Assembly (NCBI GenBank): GCA_932294295.1
Contig: OW028581.1
Coordinates: forward strand, 16,338,162 to 16,402,161
Source: Alitta virens
Taxonomy: Eukaryota; Annelida; Polychaeta; Phyllodocida; Nereididae
Length of the DNA stretch: 64,000 nt
Reading direction: 5' to 3'
Shown piece after piece: positions 13,201 to 28,200 of this stretch. Every line of letters begins with the position of its first letter. The stretch's first letter is position 1. The translations under genes were made by a program, and so were the position numbers. The notes below the pieces were generated by a model. It was not told where the DNA came from and searched no databases. It worked only from the letters and a program-made list of their open reading frames with translations.

Positions 13201-16200
13201 AGACCCATGTTAATACACAGCAGTGTCAAAATGTTGTACATATCAATATTAGCAATCTTAAGATTTGGCATTTTCTATTTGTTTGAGAGGTTTGCGGAAG
13301 ATCATAAGTTTGGTTTTGTTTATATTTAGTGATAGTTTATTTAATTTCAGCCACATATGAATTATTTATCAATAACTTTTATAGCTTTTGACAGACAGGA
13401 TTGTATATAGTGTTGTGTCATAAGAGTAGATAAATGATTTAAGATATGAGAAACATGGGATATCTCATTAATATATATTATGAAAAACAAGGGGACCCTT
13501 CAGGGACTGCTTTAGTAATTTTTAAGGTATCAGTCTGACTATTTTCAATTTCAACATATTGTTTACGATTAGTTAAATACCTTTTTAACAAGTCGAGCGA
13601 AGTGCCTATAATTCCATAATGTTTAAGTTTAGAAAGAACAATAAAATAAGTGTCTAATTTTGGCTGATAAAATAAATACAGTCATTCTTCAAAAACAGTT
13701 TATCAAAGACAGTATGTAAATTACCTTTAACAAATTTAAAGTAAATAAAAATTTCTCTAGAGGGAGTATTTTTAGGTTTTTGAAAATGTGTAGTGTATAA
13801 TCTGGCTACATAGATTCCTCAGGAACGTCTGATCCTATATGGGCTAATTAGCCATCCAGCTTATATTAGGCTCCACCGGAAATTGAACAGGGACCAAGTG
13901 GTTGGAAGCCCTACCACTGAGCTAGGCCCCACCTGGTTGTGATCAGTTAGTCATTGGTAATTGTGTAATTTGGTTGAATAATAGAAACTGACGGCTGTTG
14001 CAGCTAGACATTTGTACTTAAACAATTATTATAATTTGTATTACTGGAAAATAAATATACTCACTTACTTACATTGATTATCATATACACTACCATTGTG
14101 CCTTCTTCATGCTCCTCCATACCTTTGTAACAATATAATAATGGAATGTGAAATTGCTCCACGTAATCAATGCAATACGAGATCCTTTGATAGTATGAAT
14201 GTATTTATTCAATTTGAAAATATATCTCAATCTGAAAACTTTGTATCCCCAGCTGGTAGATCATGGAATGTTTTGCTTGCAGATTTTAAATGTGATACTG
14301 ATTTAAATATGTTCAAATTCAAGCTTAAAAAATGTATCCTAAGTGGTGCTTTATGATTTTATAACTTGTTTTTATTTGTATACGTCTTTTATGTACATAT
14401 ATATATTCTTATGATCATTGTTTTATGTTTTTTGTAACAGGACCAACTTGAAAAAACAGTTTGTCTGAATGTTGTTATCCTGTTTTTAAATATATTTAAA
14501 ATATATATTTAAATAAATAAATAAATGTGTAAGCATATATGCTCAAATGTGCTATACAATATGTATTTTTATTTTCTCTCAGTGCAAGAAGATTGGTCAT
14601 ACCGTGTTATCCATAATAATCAGTGCTGGGATTCTGGGCTTTGTTTTGGCTCAACATCTGTCACTTACAAACCCACTGACATACCTGGAGCATCCGCTGT
14701 TAATTTGGATTATGTTGCTATTTGGTAATTTCTCATGATAAATATGCGTGCACAGGTGTAGTCACAAAATTGCATGTCCTCTATCAAAAATCTAAACGGT
14801 TTTCACAATAAATTTTATCAAAAAATGGGGAATATCTTTGAATAGGAACTGCTTCTTTCGGATAGCATTCCAAAACATTGGCGCAATGTCAGCGATGTCA
14901 AAACGAGGTTGTTCTGACGGCGGCCAACATAGAAATGACGCTGGCCCGATTTGGAATGCTATCTAGAAGGTGTCATAGACTAGCAGTCAAGTGTGTGTGT
15001 GTTATTGTTTAACGCCTCATCAGCACCTGAGTGGGCTATGTAGAGGCTCTCAAGGGTAAGATTGATTATCCATATTTGGTAGTATAACCCAGAAGCATGC
15101 AAAAAATCTATAATTGTCTGCGTTGGATAGCTGTCCTGTTTTAGCCACTGGGGATAGAGGACTTCACCCCAAGTGTTTCCACCCTCGCCGCGTGGAGGCC
15201 CAGGACCTTCGAGGGCCTAGCAGTCAAGTAGATAAGGTGTTGGACTCATATGTGCATGGTTGTCATGACATGGAGGAACTGAGCAAATCCTTCCTGAACC
15301 AATGCTTCACTCTATAGGTGGTGATGGCGATCGTGGAGTCCAGTGCCATCTACACCCGGGTGGAGTGGAGCGGAGTGGTCGTTTCAGGAGGATCTGCTCA
15401 GTTCATCCATGATGTGGTTGAGTTTACTAACATCTTGGACCATGGCACCCTCTGGTGGAGTTTCATTTCATACAATGGGCCCAAATTCTTTGAATAGCCC
15501 GTCAGTCATATTAAGATCTTAAGGCACACCTCTATCATCTAAATTTTCAAGATAATTGACACAGAATGGAATGTGAACAAATGTTCTGCTGTAACAATAT
15601 GAATATATATATTTGTCATTGTCACAGTTGAATTACTTATTGTGGTTACACTATTTAATGTACTGTAATTCATTGATTCTTTTTATTGCAGCCCCGGTAG
15701 AAATTGCACATTCAAAGAAGTGCGTCTTGTATCAAATGCACCAAACATTGGTAATATTCCAATGCCAAGCCAGCTGACCCAACAAGACTTATTAGTCCTT
15801 TCGGTTTATGGAGCCTTGCGGATTACCCCATCTCAGTATGTGTATTTTTTTGTGTTATTTTACCTTTGCATGTGTTAATGCAAGCAAACATTTTCCAGTT
15901 TAAACTGTTGATGATAATTGTTAAGGCTCTTAGAAATTATATAAATGGATAATTTTATGAGGATGTGTCACAATGAGATGTCATTATGTAAGCTGCCATA
16001 ATTCCATCAATAAGTTTGCATAAATGAATAGATGCTGCTCTTTGGCAGAGGAACCATCTCATGGCTCCTCTAATTCTTTTGTAATGTTGTTTATAACTGT
16101 GTACTCTTGTCTGAAATGTGCCTGTTCAAGCTTAATGTAAAGTTAGTTCCATTAAAAACGGCCTGTCACATTAAACCTAGACAAAGCTAGACAACTTCTG

Positions 16201-19200
16201 CTATACGCTGCTACCTGCCACTGAAGAGAACTGTTTGGCTATAGCTGACTACTCATAGCCAGATCTAAAAGTACATGCTGCAGCATCTCAGATATACATT
16301 CACCAAGATTATGTTTTGGTGTAAGCTTACTATAAGCTAGGAGTAGACAGAAGTGGCTGGCTTTACCGCTACAGCCAGGCATAGGTTGCTACAGCTGTCT
16401 AGAGTCGACCATATTTTATAAAACTAACTGTACATCTATTTTGCTTGACCTTGTCTCCATATATCCTAGGAGTGATGGGAGAATGATTTGGAGCAGGCCT
16501 AGCATATCATTATGGTACTTGAAACTTGTGTTTATTGAACTGGCAACCCGACTTAACCAGTCACAAACGCAACCACACCTGGAAATATTTCCCCACCCTC
16601 AAGGGCTGTAAGTATTATTAAACACAGATTTTGTTACAACAATGGCATTCGTACTGTATTTTGCATACATAGCGAAATTTAAAAAAAAAACGTTTCACTT
16701 ACATGGATTGATCAAGTTAATCATAATTGTGACACTCTGGCATGCCATGTGTGGCAGGTGTAAAAATTCCAAACACAATGTTGGGTTTAACTATGTTTTA
16801 ATTCAGTCATACAAGGTAAGACAGCCTACAATAAAGATAGAAATATACATATTAGGATATAATATGGAACCAATGAATAAGCTATTTACAATAGACAAGA
16901 ATAGCATAATAAAATACTTTCTTACCCGGATTGGGCTGCCAGTTGCCCACAGCTGCTCAGTTAGCAAGTGAAGTGAGGCTATGGGGGTCACAACTTCATG
17001 CTCAGTGGAGCATGAAGGATTATCTTGCTTATGAAACAAAACTCCTGATTGGTCAATCAGGACCAATGCAATATCCTTGCAGGAGTGAATGAAGTAATTT
17101 AACAATAGTGATTTAACAATAGTGCCACATAATCAATTGTCAGAATAGCGAATATGTAATGTGACATCACAGAACACATTTTTCAAATATGACATTAAAA
17201 TTATCAGTACTCCTATAATAATCATAAATGCATGTTTCTTTCCTGAACAAATTTCTAATTACCTTATATGCCCCCTGTGAAACATATTAAATAAATTGTG
17301 AGCGATAACTAAATATATTGAGCTGAACCAGTGACTGATGTAGATTTGAGTTATGAAAGCTTACAAATTTGATGTTAAAGCAACTCAGATTGCTGTGTTA
17401 TCTCAGATGATGTTTGATATAAAAATATTGATCTTTAAAATGCTCCATTATTATATCTCGACTTTTAGTTCAAATACACAACCTGTCTCAACTTGAAGAT
17501 ATAACATTGCTCAGTGATGGCTGCACTTATATTTTAACTAATACCAAGTCTCCTCTTGTATGAATATTCTTATATATACACACTGTTTAGGACATTTCTT
17601 ATACATCCTTTGGTATCACATTTTGATAATATTAGAAGGATAGTTAGTTAGTTAAGTTAGTTAGTGTTATTGTTTAACGCCTCATCAGCACCTGAGTGGG
17701 CTATGTAGAGGCTCTCTAGGGTAAGATTGATCATCCATAGTTGGTAGTAGAAACCAGAAGCATGTTAAAAATAAATAATTGTCTGCGTTGGATAGCTGGA
17801 GCAGCTTGTGCAATGCGCACTGTCCTGTTTTAGCCACTGGGGATAGAGGACTTCACCCCAAGTGTTTCCACCCTCGCCGCGTGGAGGCCCAGGACCTTCG
17901 AGGGCATAATAGTAGAAGGAAAAAATAAAAAAATTAAATTAAATTAAATATTAGAAGGAAAAAAAAAATGAATAGTAAATACACCTCTTGGTGTATATAT
18001 TTTATTTTATGCACCCTTTGGTGTTAGTTAGTGTTAGTAGTGTAATGATTTAGGAAGTTATCATCGCAACCTACTCTGTGCATTAGCGCATGTTTATGTC
18101 ATTCTGTCTCCTGTGTAATATGAGAATGATTTGGAGGGGGATATCCTGAAACTGGGGGCACTTCTTTAGCGATATTTCATTATCTTTGAAGTGTCCCACA
18201 TATTGCATACTTTCATTAAGATATAATATATATATATATATATATTAATCGTTGTGTATATGCATATATGAAATAAACTGTACTGAGTCTATCTCTCTCT
18301 CTCTCCTGACTGTCTGCCTCTCAAGAGGCAACTATGTCATTTGCAAAAGCCAGTCAGAATGTAGCTGAATACATTAGGAAATTCCCTGAGCTTGATGGCA
18401 ATTATACTGCTAGTTTACTAATTAGACTTAAATACAAACAAATTTGTATGCTGGCTTATGGCATTGAATGTCCAACAGTGAAATTACATATGAATTAATT
18501 TTGAAGCAGTTGTGCAGGGGAGAGTAAAAGCTGTTCTTAACAAAGTCAGTAGCCTTGGTCTTATTGTATGCTAACTTACTAAGTGCTGTCATGATGGCAA
18601 ACGCCTGTGTTTTAAGTTATCAATTAACTTGAAACAAGTCTTGAATTTTTGTATCAGAGTAGCATGAGTAGTAGAGATATTCCCCAGTGACCAGTGCCTT
18701 TGTGGTGTAATGTTGAGCATGCCGGCAACCTATGTTAGATGACCTAGGTTCTATTCCTGGAGGGTGTGGGGGCACAGCTCAGTGGTTCGATTCCTGGAAG
18801 AGCCCACCTTGGATTGCTGTTTCATCCTTCATCCAAAGGAGAATGTAGATGTAGCAATTCATCTTTTTGAAATAATAGATGTAGATATGGTTATAATAAT
18901 AGATGTAGATATTGTAATTCATCTTTTTGAATTTTTTTTACAAGGTATTTCTATACATCCCAACATAGTCTGAACAAAATTTCAAGTTGGTGCTCAGCTT
19001 TTTGGAGTTATGATTTTTGAGGGTATTAAAAGTGTAAGGTATGCATAAAATAAATATGCTATTTCATAGTTGGAATGCAATTAATAAAATAAATAATTTC
19101 CAGCATATATACCGTATCTTGAAAGAAAAAAAAACAGTGGTTAGTTTCTACAAATTTATTGTTAATACCTAGTATGTTGACAATATTAAGATCGGTCTGA

Positions 19201-22200
19201 GGAACACTCAGATATCCTAAAAAGTCCTAATTTCTTACAAGAAAAGATCAAAGAATGATGCATTTTCGTGGCCTGCAAATTTAAAAAGTATGAATTATGG
19301 ATATCTTTATGTAACTTCATTAAATTATGCAAATATGTATGAAAATCACAAATGCAAAAGGATTTGTTAATTAGAGGTTGCTGCAGCCTGTTACTTGCAC
19401 TTTTGTATACTAATATTATTAAATTTGAGCAATTACGCGCTTTGCAATATCTTGGAAAGTGCCTGTGGTCTGAAGTTGAAATAAGGTCCATACTGCTGCA
19501 GAATGTTCACTTTGACTTTAATATATTTTTCAGGGATGTCAGTACTAAAGAAATATTGTTGGCGATCAGAGATTTCACGGTAGACCGAGTGATTAGCGAT
19601 GTGAATTCGTTTGACATTTTGCAGTTTGTTTTGAGCAGAATATCACGAAAAGTCTGTTCATGGTTTTATAAAAATGACCGTGCCAATCCAACAATCTTTG
19701 GAGATTTGATATCTCCACCATGCACGTTACGTGATGCTCTGTGGGATATGCGTTTTAGGCGGGACGACTCTTGCAATCAGGGATCAGTCGTGAGTAGAGT
19801 TTCGTGTGATTTCTTTCACAAAGGAGCTACTCACTGTGTGAGATCAACAACAGCAAGGTAAGTGACTTGTAGTATTTAAGTACTTGAACCCTGGGCAGGG
19901 GCCTAGCTCAGAGGTAGCGCTCTGGGCTTCCAACCGCTGGGTCCCGGGGTTTTCGATTCCCGGTCGAGCCTAAGTTGTATGGCCTTTTCATCCTTCGTCT
20001 CATTGCCATGGTCTCTGCCTGTCCAAATTAGCCCAAATAGTGCAGAAATACAGGACATAAAGCCCTAATCAACCTCCAAGTACTTACCCAAGTGTATGTT
20101 GAAAATTATCTTATTGAAAACTATAACACTAAATGACAAATTAGTGACTGCTACATTTGCAAGATCTTAACAACGAATCTGAAGTTTGTTTATCTTAGTC
20201 TTGTTTATGATGTGAATTACTTATTTATTTACTTTATTTCTCATTGCATACACTTTCTTTTTGTTTTTTGTTTATAATGAGGTAATGCTCGCAGGGCTTT
20301 CCTTTATCATCTCTTAACCTATTTTATTTAGTGTATACATTTACAAATACATCTGTCTGATGGTACAAATATATAAATCATCTTATACTATATGGTCAAG
20401 GAGGCAGTGACTAAGTTGTGGTGACAACGCTATCATCACTGCCGCCTTGTTTCTATGTATCAGCTATATTGCAATGGATAAGGGTATTGGAATTTTAATT
20501 TAATCAGTACATAATAAAAACATAATAATAATAAACTAATTCTCAAGGCTTACAAAACAAGAGAAAGAGAGGAAGAGAGAGGAATAGAGCACAAATTGAT
20601 GATATGATATAACATGGGTGGGTCCTCAGTAGCGGCAATTATCTTTTTATTGGGGAGTCCCCTCATTCATATAAATCTTCTGTCTCAGTCTTGCACTATC
20701 ATTTATCTTATTTCATACAGCCATGTTTATTTATAAGAAATAAATAAGGTGAATCGTCTGTCTAGCTAGCTCTCTAGCTGTTTGTCTGTCTGTCACGCTG
20801 TCTAGCTGTCTGTCTGTCTGTCTAGCTGCGGAAACTGCTACATTAACCAACAAAACAACATGCACTTTGATATTTTATTTTTTTTAGAGGGAAAAAGGGG
20901 CAGCAAGCATGCTACAACAGTGCAGGAAACATCCTAAAATTTAACAAAGGGGGTGGAACAATGGACAAATACCATCCAAGAGACCATCCAGTAAATCACT
21001 CGTTTTTTGATGTTATCCCTTACATGTTTTGCTGCAAGTTCTCAGAAATGTGTGACAAGTATCAAGAGATGAGACCAACTCGTAGCTGTACAAACTACAG
21101 GCGTCCTAGGTTTGGTAAGTGATGCAGAGGAGTTGAATCAACTAACCTTTTATTCGTTATAGAATCATACTGAAAGGGATTTTGAGGCTCTGCGGTTCGA
21201 GCTGATCAGGTAAAGCAAAAGATGCGTTATGGGTAACAAGCTTGATTCTTAGCCCAAACCTAGCTGATTAGCTAAATGTAACTTAAAGTGATATATCTGC
21301 ATGATGACTTAATATTGCATGATGGTTTAATACCTGTAATGGTTAATACAGCCAAGTTGACCATGGAATAACAGTTCAATGACCATTAGCCTTGTCCAAC
21401 AAAGATCAACAACAGATTGCAGTTTAAAGGTTTATTCCGAAAGGTCATAAACAGAAGCAAACTGCAAACCCAGACAGAGTCAGGTGACCCTGATGCAATG
21501 TCCAATGTGCTTCCGAGCACAAGAGGGCTCTTGCAGGAGCAAATGACAGAGAGCAAGCTACCCATTTTTGGATCCTCCTTCCCATTTTGTGGCAGGAGGC
21601 ACTGTCCCATTGGCCAGCCTGACCAGCCAATCAGAGACAGCTACCACACTGCCCTCTGTGGGGCTATCAGGAGTCCAGGAGCATGTTTTGCCACCTACAT
21701 AGTTGCTGCTGCCCTCTGCAGGCAATGCATAACATAAGCAGTCTTTGCATCTCTGAGGAACCACAACCCAACATCTCTACATAGGCAGTGTTTTTTGCTT
21801 CGATATCCTGACAAGTGACAACTCCAAATGATTTAGTTCTTTGCATCATCCTTCAATGTACCTCGTGAGCTCTTATTACCTCAGCATACAAAATAGCAAA
21901 ATGACGTCAATTGGGGTATCTTTGGCTGCAACTTCCGCCACAAGGAGCGCTGCTGTGCCCTGGGCAGCCGGTAGGAGTGGAGGCGCTGCGAGCAGCTTGC
22001 TTTGGCTGCCTCGGGGTAACTTTGGCCACCTATGAAAAAGGAAATTTTGTGGAGTACTACTCTGATTTAGCTTAATATAGATCTCATCCATGCAAAACTA
22101 AGTTACCTGTAACCTAATAGCTTCCTAAAAGTAAAACATCATGCCACTATTGCAGTCTATGCTACTCTAGGGACAGTTATGTAAGGACATGTGGTTTTTA

Positions 22201-25200
22201 ATGACCAGCAACTTGGAATATATGTATTTTGTAGAGAATGTCCCACATATCTTATCTAAACTCTAAGTTTTGCTTGGTAATTTGGTATTATACATTCCTG
22301 TTTTTATGTATTGCTGCTGTCCTTCTAATGGCTGTGCTATAGAAATTTCTATATCATGGCAACACATTTTGGTTGCATCACTGCAAAAGCCATGGGCGCC
22401 CAAGTTACCCAGATGTTTGCAAAATCGGCCAAAGATACCCTGGTTTACCGTACTGAAAGAAATATTTGTCTATAAGAAGTATTAGACTTTTATTAGTAAG
22501 TCAAAATGCTTTTACTTTAGCAGGGTGGCTTATTCAGTATCTAATTGGTTTTCAAGAAGGCCCTGACAAAAACAAGTGTATAACAATAATATTAAAAACT
22601 AAAGCAGATGATAATAAAACAATAGAATAGGACAATAAAAATACAATCAAAGCACATAATACTTAAAATAGTTGACTCAGGATATAATTTAAAATATTTG
22701 TTTTAAAAATGTTAAGACTAGACGTTTTTACAGAGGTAGGCATAGTATTCCAACTGCTAGCACCACTAAATATAAAGGAATGTTGACAATTTTGGTGTGT
22801 TTGTTTCCTTAGCGGGTGGATGGGGCGATCCCCATTTCAAAACTCTAGATGGCCTGGACTACACCTTCAATGCTGTTGGAGAATTTATGTTGTTGCAATC
22901 TTCACTCAATGGTCTTACAATTCAAGGGAGGATGGTGCCAGTGACCGGGTCTTCTAGTAAGTGTCTTCTAGAAATATATTTTTATTACTGATTGATTAAT
23001 GCTAGCTTGGGATAGTTATTGATAGTCCATTATGTTGTCTTATTCATATGTGAGGGAATGGGTGATGGGTGGATCAGGGCTTTACGTCCTGTATTTCTGC
23101 ATCCGATGGGCTAACTAACAGGCAGAGACCATGGCAATGAGATGAAGGATGAAACAGCCATCCAACATAGGCTCGACCGGGTATTGAACCCGATATGTGA
23201 AGGAATACCTATCAATATATATATAAAACTTTATATGGTTTAAAAGCATACAAAAGTCAATATAAGATAAATGATGGTTAATCAGGCCTACACAAACATG
23301 CAGTGACTTCGTCAGACAAACGTTACTTTTGGTGTGTTACCCTGTTTGTGTTGCACTGTATTGTTAACTGAGGGCAGCCTGGTTTGGGGTGCAATTAGTC
23401 TATATTAGATGGATTTGAATAGATGGGGGGTACTGACAGATAGTTTCGGATAGTTACATGTACAGTTTCAGGTAGAATCTACTGGCTATGGTCTGATAAA
23501 GTCAGCCACTGTAAAGAGCTGTACTGTGTAATGAGAAATCCATATACTTATTCAACATTCTACAATATATAAACCTCTTTTTTATATCATAGTATATGGC
23601 AGATGTTATTTAATCATTTCACACATGCATAGTTAAATATTTGAATTCAATCAGTGAAGGTCATTAGCCAGATAGCTGTACAGGGTGGTACAGAGTGTGG
23701 CCAAAAACTTGCACCAGCAGATACTACTACCTCTTTTGTTATTACCTCAATTGACAGTCATCACATGCTGCTGCAACCATACACATGAAAGTCCTAATTT
23801 GTCATAATGAATATATGTTCTTGTTTCCTCAAGAATTATAGATAATATGGATCTAAATATAGCACATGCACACTTATCACACCTTCAGGTCAGTTCCACC
23901 TCCCCCTTTGCAATACACACATTAGATTATGTCACTGATCATGCAGATGTGTCACAGACACCTGTCGTGTCCTTTGCCCTCACAAATAGGGCAAATAGGT
24001 TCATGTTTAATAAGAAGGGAGAGCACTGACGCCTTTGAGAACGAGAGTGCCTTTTTTTGCTCATGTCAGTTTTCCTCTAAATAAATGGCCAATCCTCCTG
24101 AAAATCATGTGATAATTTCCAGATTAGAAGGAGATTCAAATAGTCCATCTGGAATGCCATTATAATTTCTCTGTTCCAATCTTCTGACCTTGCTGGATAA
24201 AAACTGGAACCAGCTTTATTATCTATAATACCATAATATATTACTACATATATATTACGGTCTAAGTATTAATTTGCCATAAAATTGTCTAATTAGAAGA
24301 GGGAATCAACCAGTATTAGCAATACTGCCAGTACTCATAAGCATTTGAGTAACCTAGAGCTGTCCTGAAAAAGAAGGAGCATATTTTTTGGCCACACCCT
24401 GTCCTGTAAATGAAGCGGGCATTGCAGGAGCCTTTTTCCCAAGTATTACCATTTTTACTACGATGAGGAGGACATCACTTATCAAATTTTGATAAGATGA
24501 AATATAACAACTGTTATTTCAGGAAACAGCCTCTCTGCATCAGTTTGGAATGCATTTGCCTTGAAAACATCACAGAGTGACACAGTGCATATTGAAAGCA
24601 GCTACAACACAATTCAGATCTTTGTTAATGGTGCACTGGAAGAATTCACTGCCTCACCTTCACAGCAGTTTAAAGGTAAAATAGAATGCTATCTGAGTTC
24701 CACTTTTTCCCTCAATATTTTCCCCTGTGCATTTAAAATTAGTATGCAGAACGGCATTTGTTTCATAAAAAATTCAAAGAGCAATGTATGAAAGAGTATA
24801 ACTGAAACCTAAAGCCCGGCTCCCACTATCACGAGTAAGAGAGATGAGGGACCACGGACATCGAAGACGGACTATACGTGCTCACTCGTGGTCACTGGGG
24901 AGGCTGTTAATCACGTATAAATTCTTTCGATGAGCGTTTGCGGGATGTCCATCGACTGCTTGGGGAAGGCAATCAGCCGCTTGGCCGAAGAATGACCAGT
25001 GGGTGCCAGATATGCCAGTGTTACGGTAGATGGTTCAAGAGCATTCCCTTGGCGTCCGCTGAGCTTTTCCGGACCGTTCCACTAGCTGTACAAGAGTGAA
25101 CACGAGTGGATGGTGAGTATACATGAATGGACAGTCTCTCCTGCGTACCCGCGAATTAGCACGAGTAGCCGCGAATGACCATGGATGACCACAGACACTC

Positions 25201-28200
25201 GCTAACCACTCGCCAACCACTCGCCAACCGAGTGATTCCCGTAAAAAGGTAAACAATATTACTCGTCAAACATCTGCCAAATTTTTTAACATGTTTAAAC
25301 AATTTTGCGCTCTTGATGGATATTCACGAATGATCTGGAGAGACTACAAGCATTCTACAGATTAGCACGAGTATCCATACATCATTCAGCGAGTGAATTA
25401 CGTATGAACAAGGATAAGCACAATTAAAAATTCTTCGTCATCCGCGCTCACTCACCATCCCCACTCGAAGACAGTGTGAACGCCCCTTTAGTTTCATTTC
25501 CAAAAAGTTAACAAACATGCATAATTTTCTATGGAAAATTGATTATAGAAAAATAAATAAAAAACTGAACAAGCCATTTCTAGAATCACGATAAAACAGA
25601 TTGTCTGTTTTCAGACAAATAGTTGTTTCGCCGGTGTTTATTCTATAGTTTTTGTTTAAAATCAGCCTTTATATTGTTTGTCGTTAGACAATTGCTGAAA
25701 TCAACCAACATGATTGTTTGATTTATGCAATCTTATTTCACACCAAACAATTTAATGGTTGTTTTTGCAAACTATTAAGTGGACACCAAGCAAATTTTTA
25801 TCAGATTGATGAAGATGAAAAATTTATCTCTTTGCAGGTTTTGATGTCACACTAAGCAGCCCATCAGAAGTGCTTGTGGTCTACACACAGGCTGACCAAG
25901 AGGCTTCATTGAAGGTCACTGGTTTTGAAGGGGTGCTTGAATATATTCTATCACTGTCAAGTAGTTATCAAGGTAATATATTAATGGTAGATAGATAGAT
26001 AGATAGATAGATAGATACGAGAAGTGCAGCCTTCTAAGGCAAGTTCTTGCCACTATCGAGGGTTGATTGATGAGGCGAGAGAAAGGAGTCCAGCCATGTT
26101 ACACATTTACCCCATGGGTGGGGTCTTTTACTTGCCTCAGCATAGACACTGAGTATAAGGGACTGCCAATAACATGTCTCATCCGAACGTCATCCAGCTG
26201 GGATGATGCTCATGAAAGGTTGGAATGGTTTTATCAATTCATCAATAATTAAATTCAGTTTAGTTATTGGCCATAATGAACATAAATTAATAATCAATAC
26301 AAAAACAGTAGAATTAATTCGAAATGATGTTAATAAGATTTTAAAAGAGAGAAAAGAAATACAAAATAATTAATTACAAAGTTGTACTGCTCACCGATGC
26401 AATTTAAAATTATGTATGTTGTGGTACAAATCATCATGTACAACGGTTAGCTCAAGTGCACCACACTATAGCGGGCAGAACCTTATGAAAAGCACTGCGC
26501 AGCACTTAAATTCACCAAGTACATTGTTACATTGGTATTTCAAACGTAGAGTTACAGATTGGCTTCAGAATTCACTCGTGGCTAAGGCCACTCATGAATC
26601 CTGGCCAATCTGTCCACTCGTGGGGAATATCAAAATTACACCACAAAACCATTGGGTCTTATTATAATACACTAACAATAAAATATACAAACAATAAAAT
26701 ATACAAACAATAAAAAAAAACACAAACAATAAAATACACATGTATTTTACAGCTATTTAACGTATGGCATTCTTTTAAATTACTTGGTAAATTATTCCAG
26801 GTTTTGGCTCCTCTATATAAAAACATTTTGTGAAATTCACTTTCAGGAATTGGCAAGTATAAATTCATACCATGTTGTCTTGTTCTTTTATCTTTAATTT
26901 CATTATCTAAAACTATATTATTTGTTAAATATTGAGGAGCCAGTCCATGAATACATTTTAATATAAGTAAGGTTTGGAAATAGAAAAATCGTTGTCTTAC
27001 ATTCATCCATCCTAAATTTCAAACTAAGTTAAATACCTCTATGCTGTACATAATCAAAATTATTTTCTATTATCCTAGCACAATAATTTTGCATTCTTTG
27101 TATTTAATTGATATTTGTTTGGCTAGTACAACCCCAAACTGAAATGACATGATCTATATTAGGTTGTATTGCTGAATTATAAATTTTGATTAATATTTCT
27201 CTTAAAAGTGTCTCACTTAATTTACCTAATTTGGAGGTTTTAAGATACAGAATCTTACATAACTGGTTTACATAATTGTTTCAATGACTTTTCTGGATCA
27301 AAACTGATACCCAACTTTCTTATCATCTAATACCATAATATAGATATATGTGTATAGAAAACTCTGAAAGAGGATTCTGTATTGAGTCTGCTGCAGAAAG
27401 AACTCAAGACTGAAGTAAAGTTGGCCGCAGTGCCCTTTATTGGCAAAACACACAAAGACAAACAATCATACCACAGTCACACAGGACAGACAGGACAAGA
27501 CACAACATGAAACAGAGACAACTGCTCTGGACCGACCATTATGGTCTTATATAAGTGATACTGACCGAATTACACGGATGCTAAAGACATTTTGCATCAA
27601 CATAAACATGTGTGTGATTGTTTGTGATTAGGGCTTTACGTCCTGTATTTTTGCACCAGTTGGGCTAATTAGGACAGGCAGGGACCATGGCAATGAGACG
27701 AAGGAGGAAACAGCCATCCAACTTAGGCTCGACCGGAATTGAACCCGGGACCCAGCGGTTGGAAGCCCAGAGCGCTACCTCTGAGCTAGGCCCCCACCCC
27801 TCAACTTAAACATGTATGATCGACAGTGAGATACATATGTTCTATACAATCAATAGAATGAATAATACGTATACAAATCACAAAAATCTTGGTTAATCAT
27901 AACAATGATAGGAAATTATTTTAATGCGACATTTTAGGCTTCAGAAGCCAGAAATAATAGAATAATACATGACATAGCCAGGTCGTTCCTGAATAGTTAA
28001 TAAATTTGGAATTTAAATTAGAGAAAAAAGAGGGTAATGTGGGGTGGGTAGGGTCTGCTAGAAGTGCGACGAACAGAAACGGTTGCCTTAGCTTATATAC
28101 AAAAGGTTGTGTAAGCAACAAACAGACTAGGCTAAATATAGAGAGAAATACTCATACCTCAGTGGATTACAAGAGCTTTTAGAACTGGCTAAGAGTGGTC

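Noticed and set aside
16642..17105. Overlapping open frames of about 100 codons on both strands
   Set aside because: Composition and lack of domains fit chance or repeat sequence inside an intron of the AMOP-vWD gene.
18331..18498. 54-codon open frame starting MSFAKASQNVAEYIRKF
   Set aside because: No domain, no splice support, and surrounded by repeats. Possibly a retroelement scrap.
21400..21760. GC-richer block that could be a coding exon or LTR
   Set aside because: Overlapping frames on both strands without domains; only an AATAAA complement near 21430 and no TATA or terminal repeats.
24561..24791. Extension of exon 9 into the following intron as an open frame
   Set aside because: The GTAAAA donor at 24676 and in-phase joining to exon 10 explain the vWD domain better.
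27361..27620. Complete LTR retrotransposon
   Set aside because: Only a TATA and poly(A)-like layout is visible; no second LTR, primer-binding site or gag-pol frame was found.
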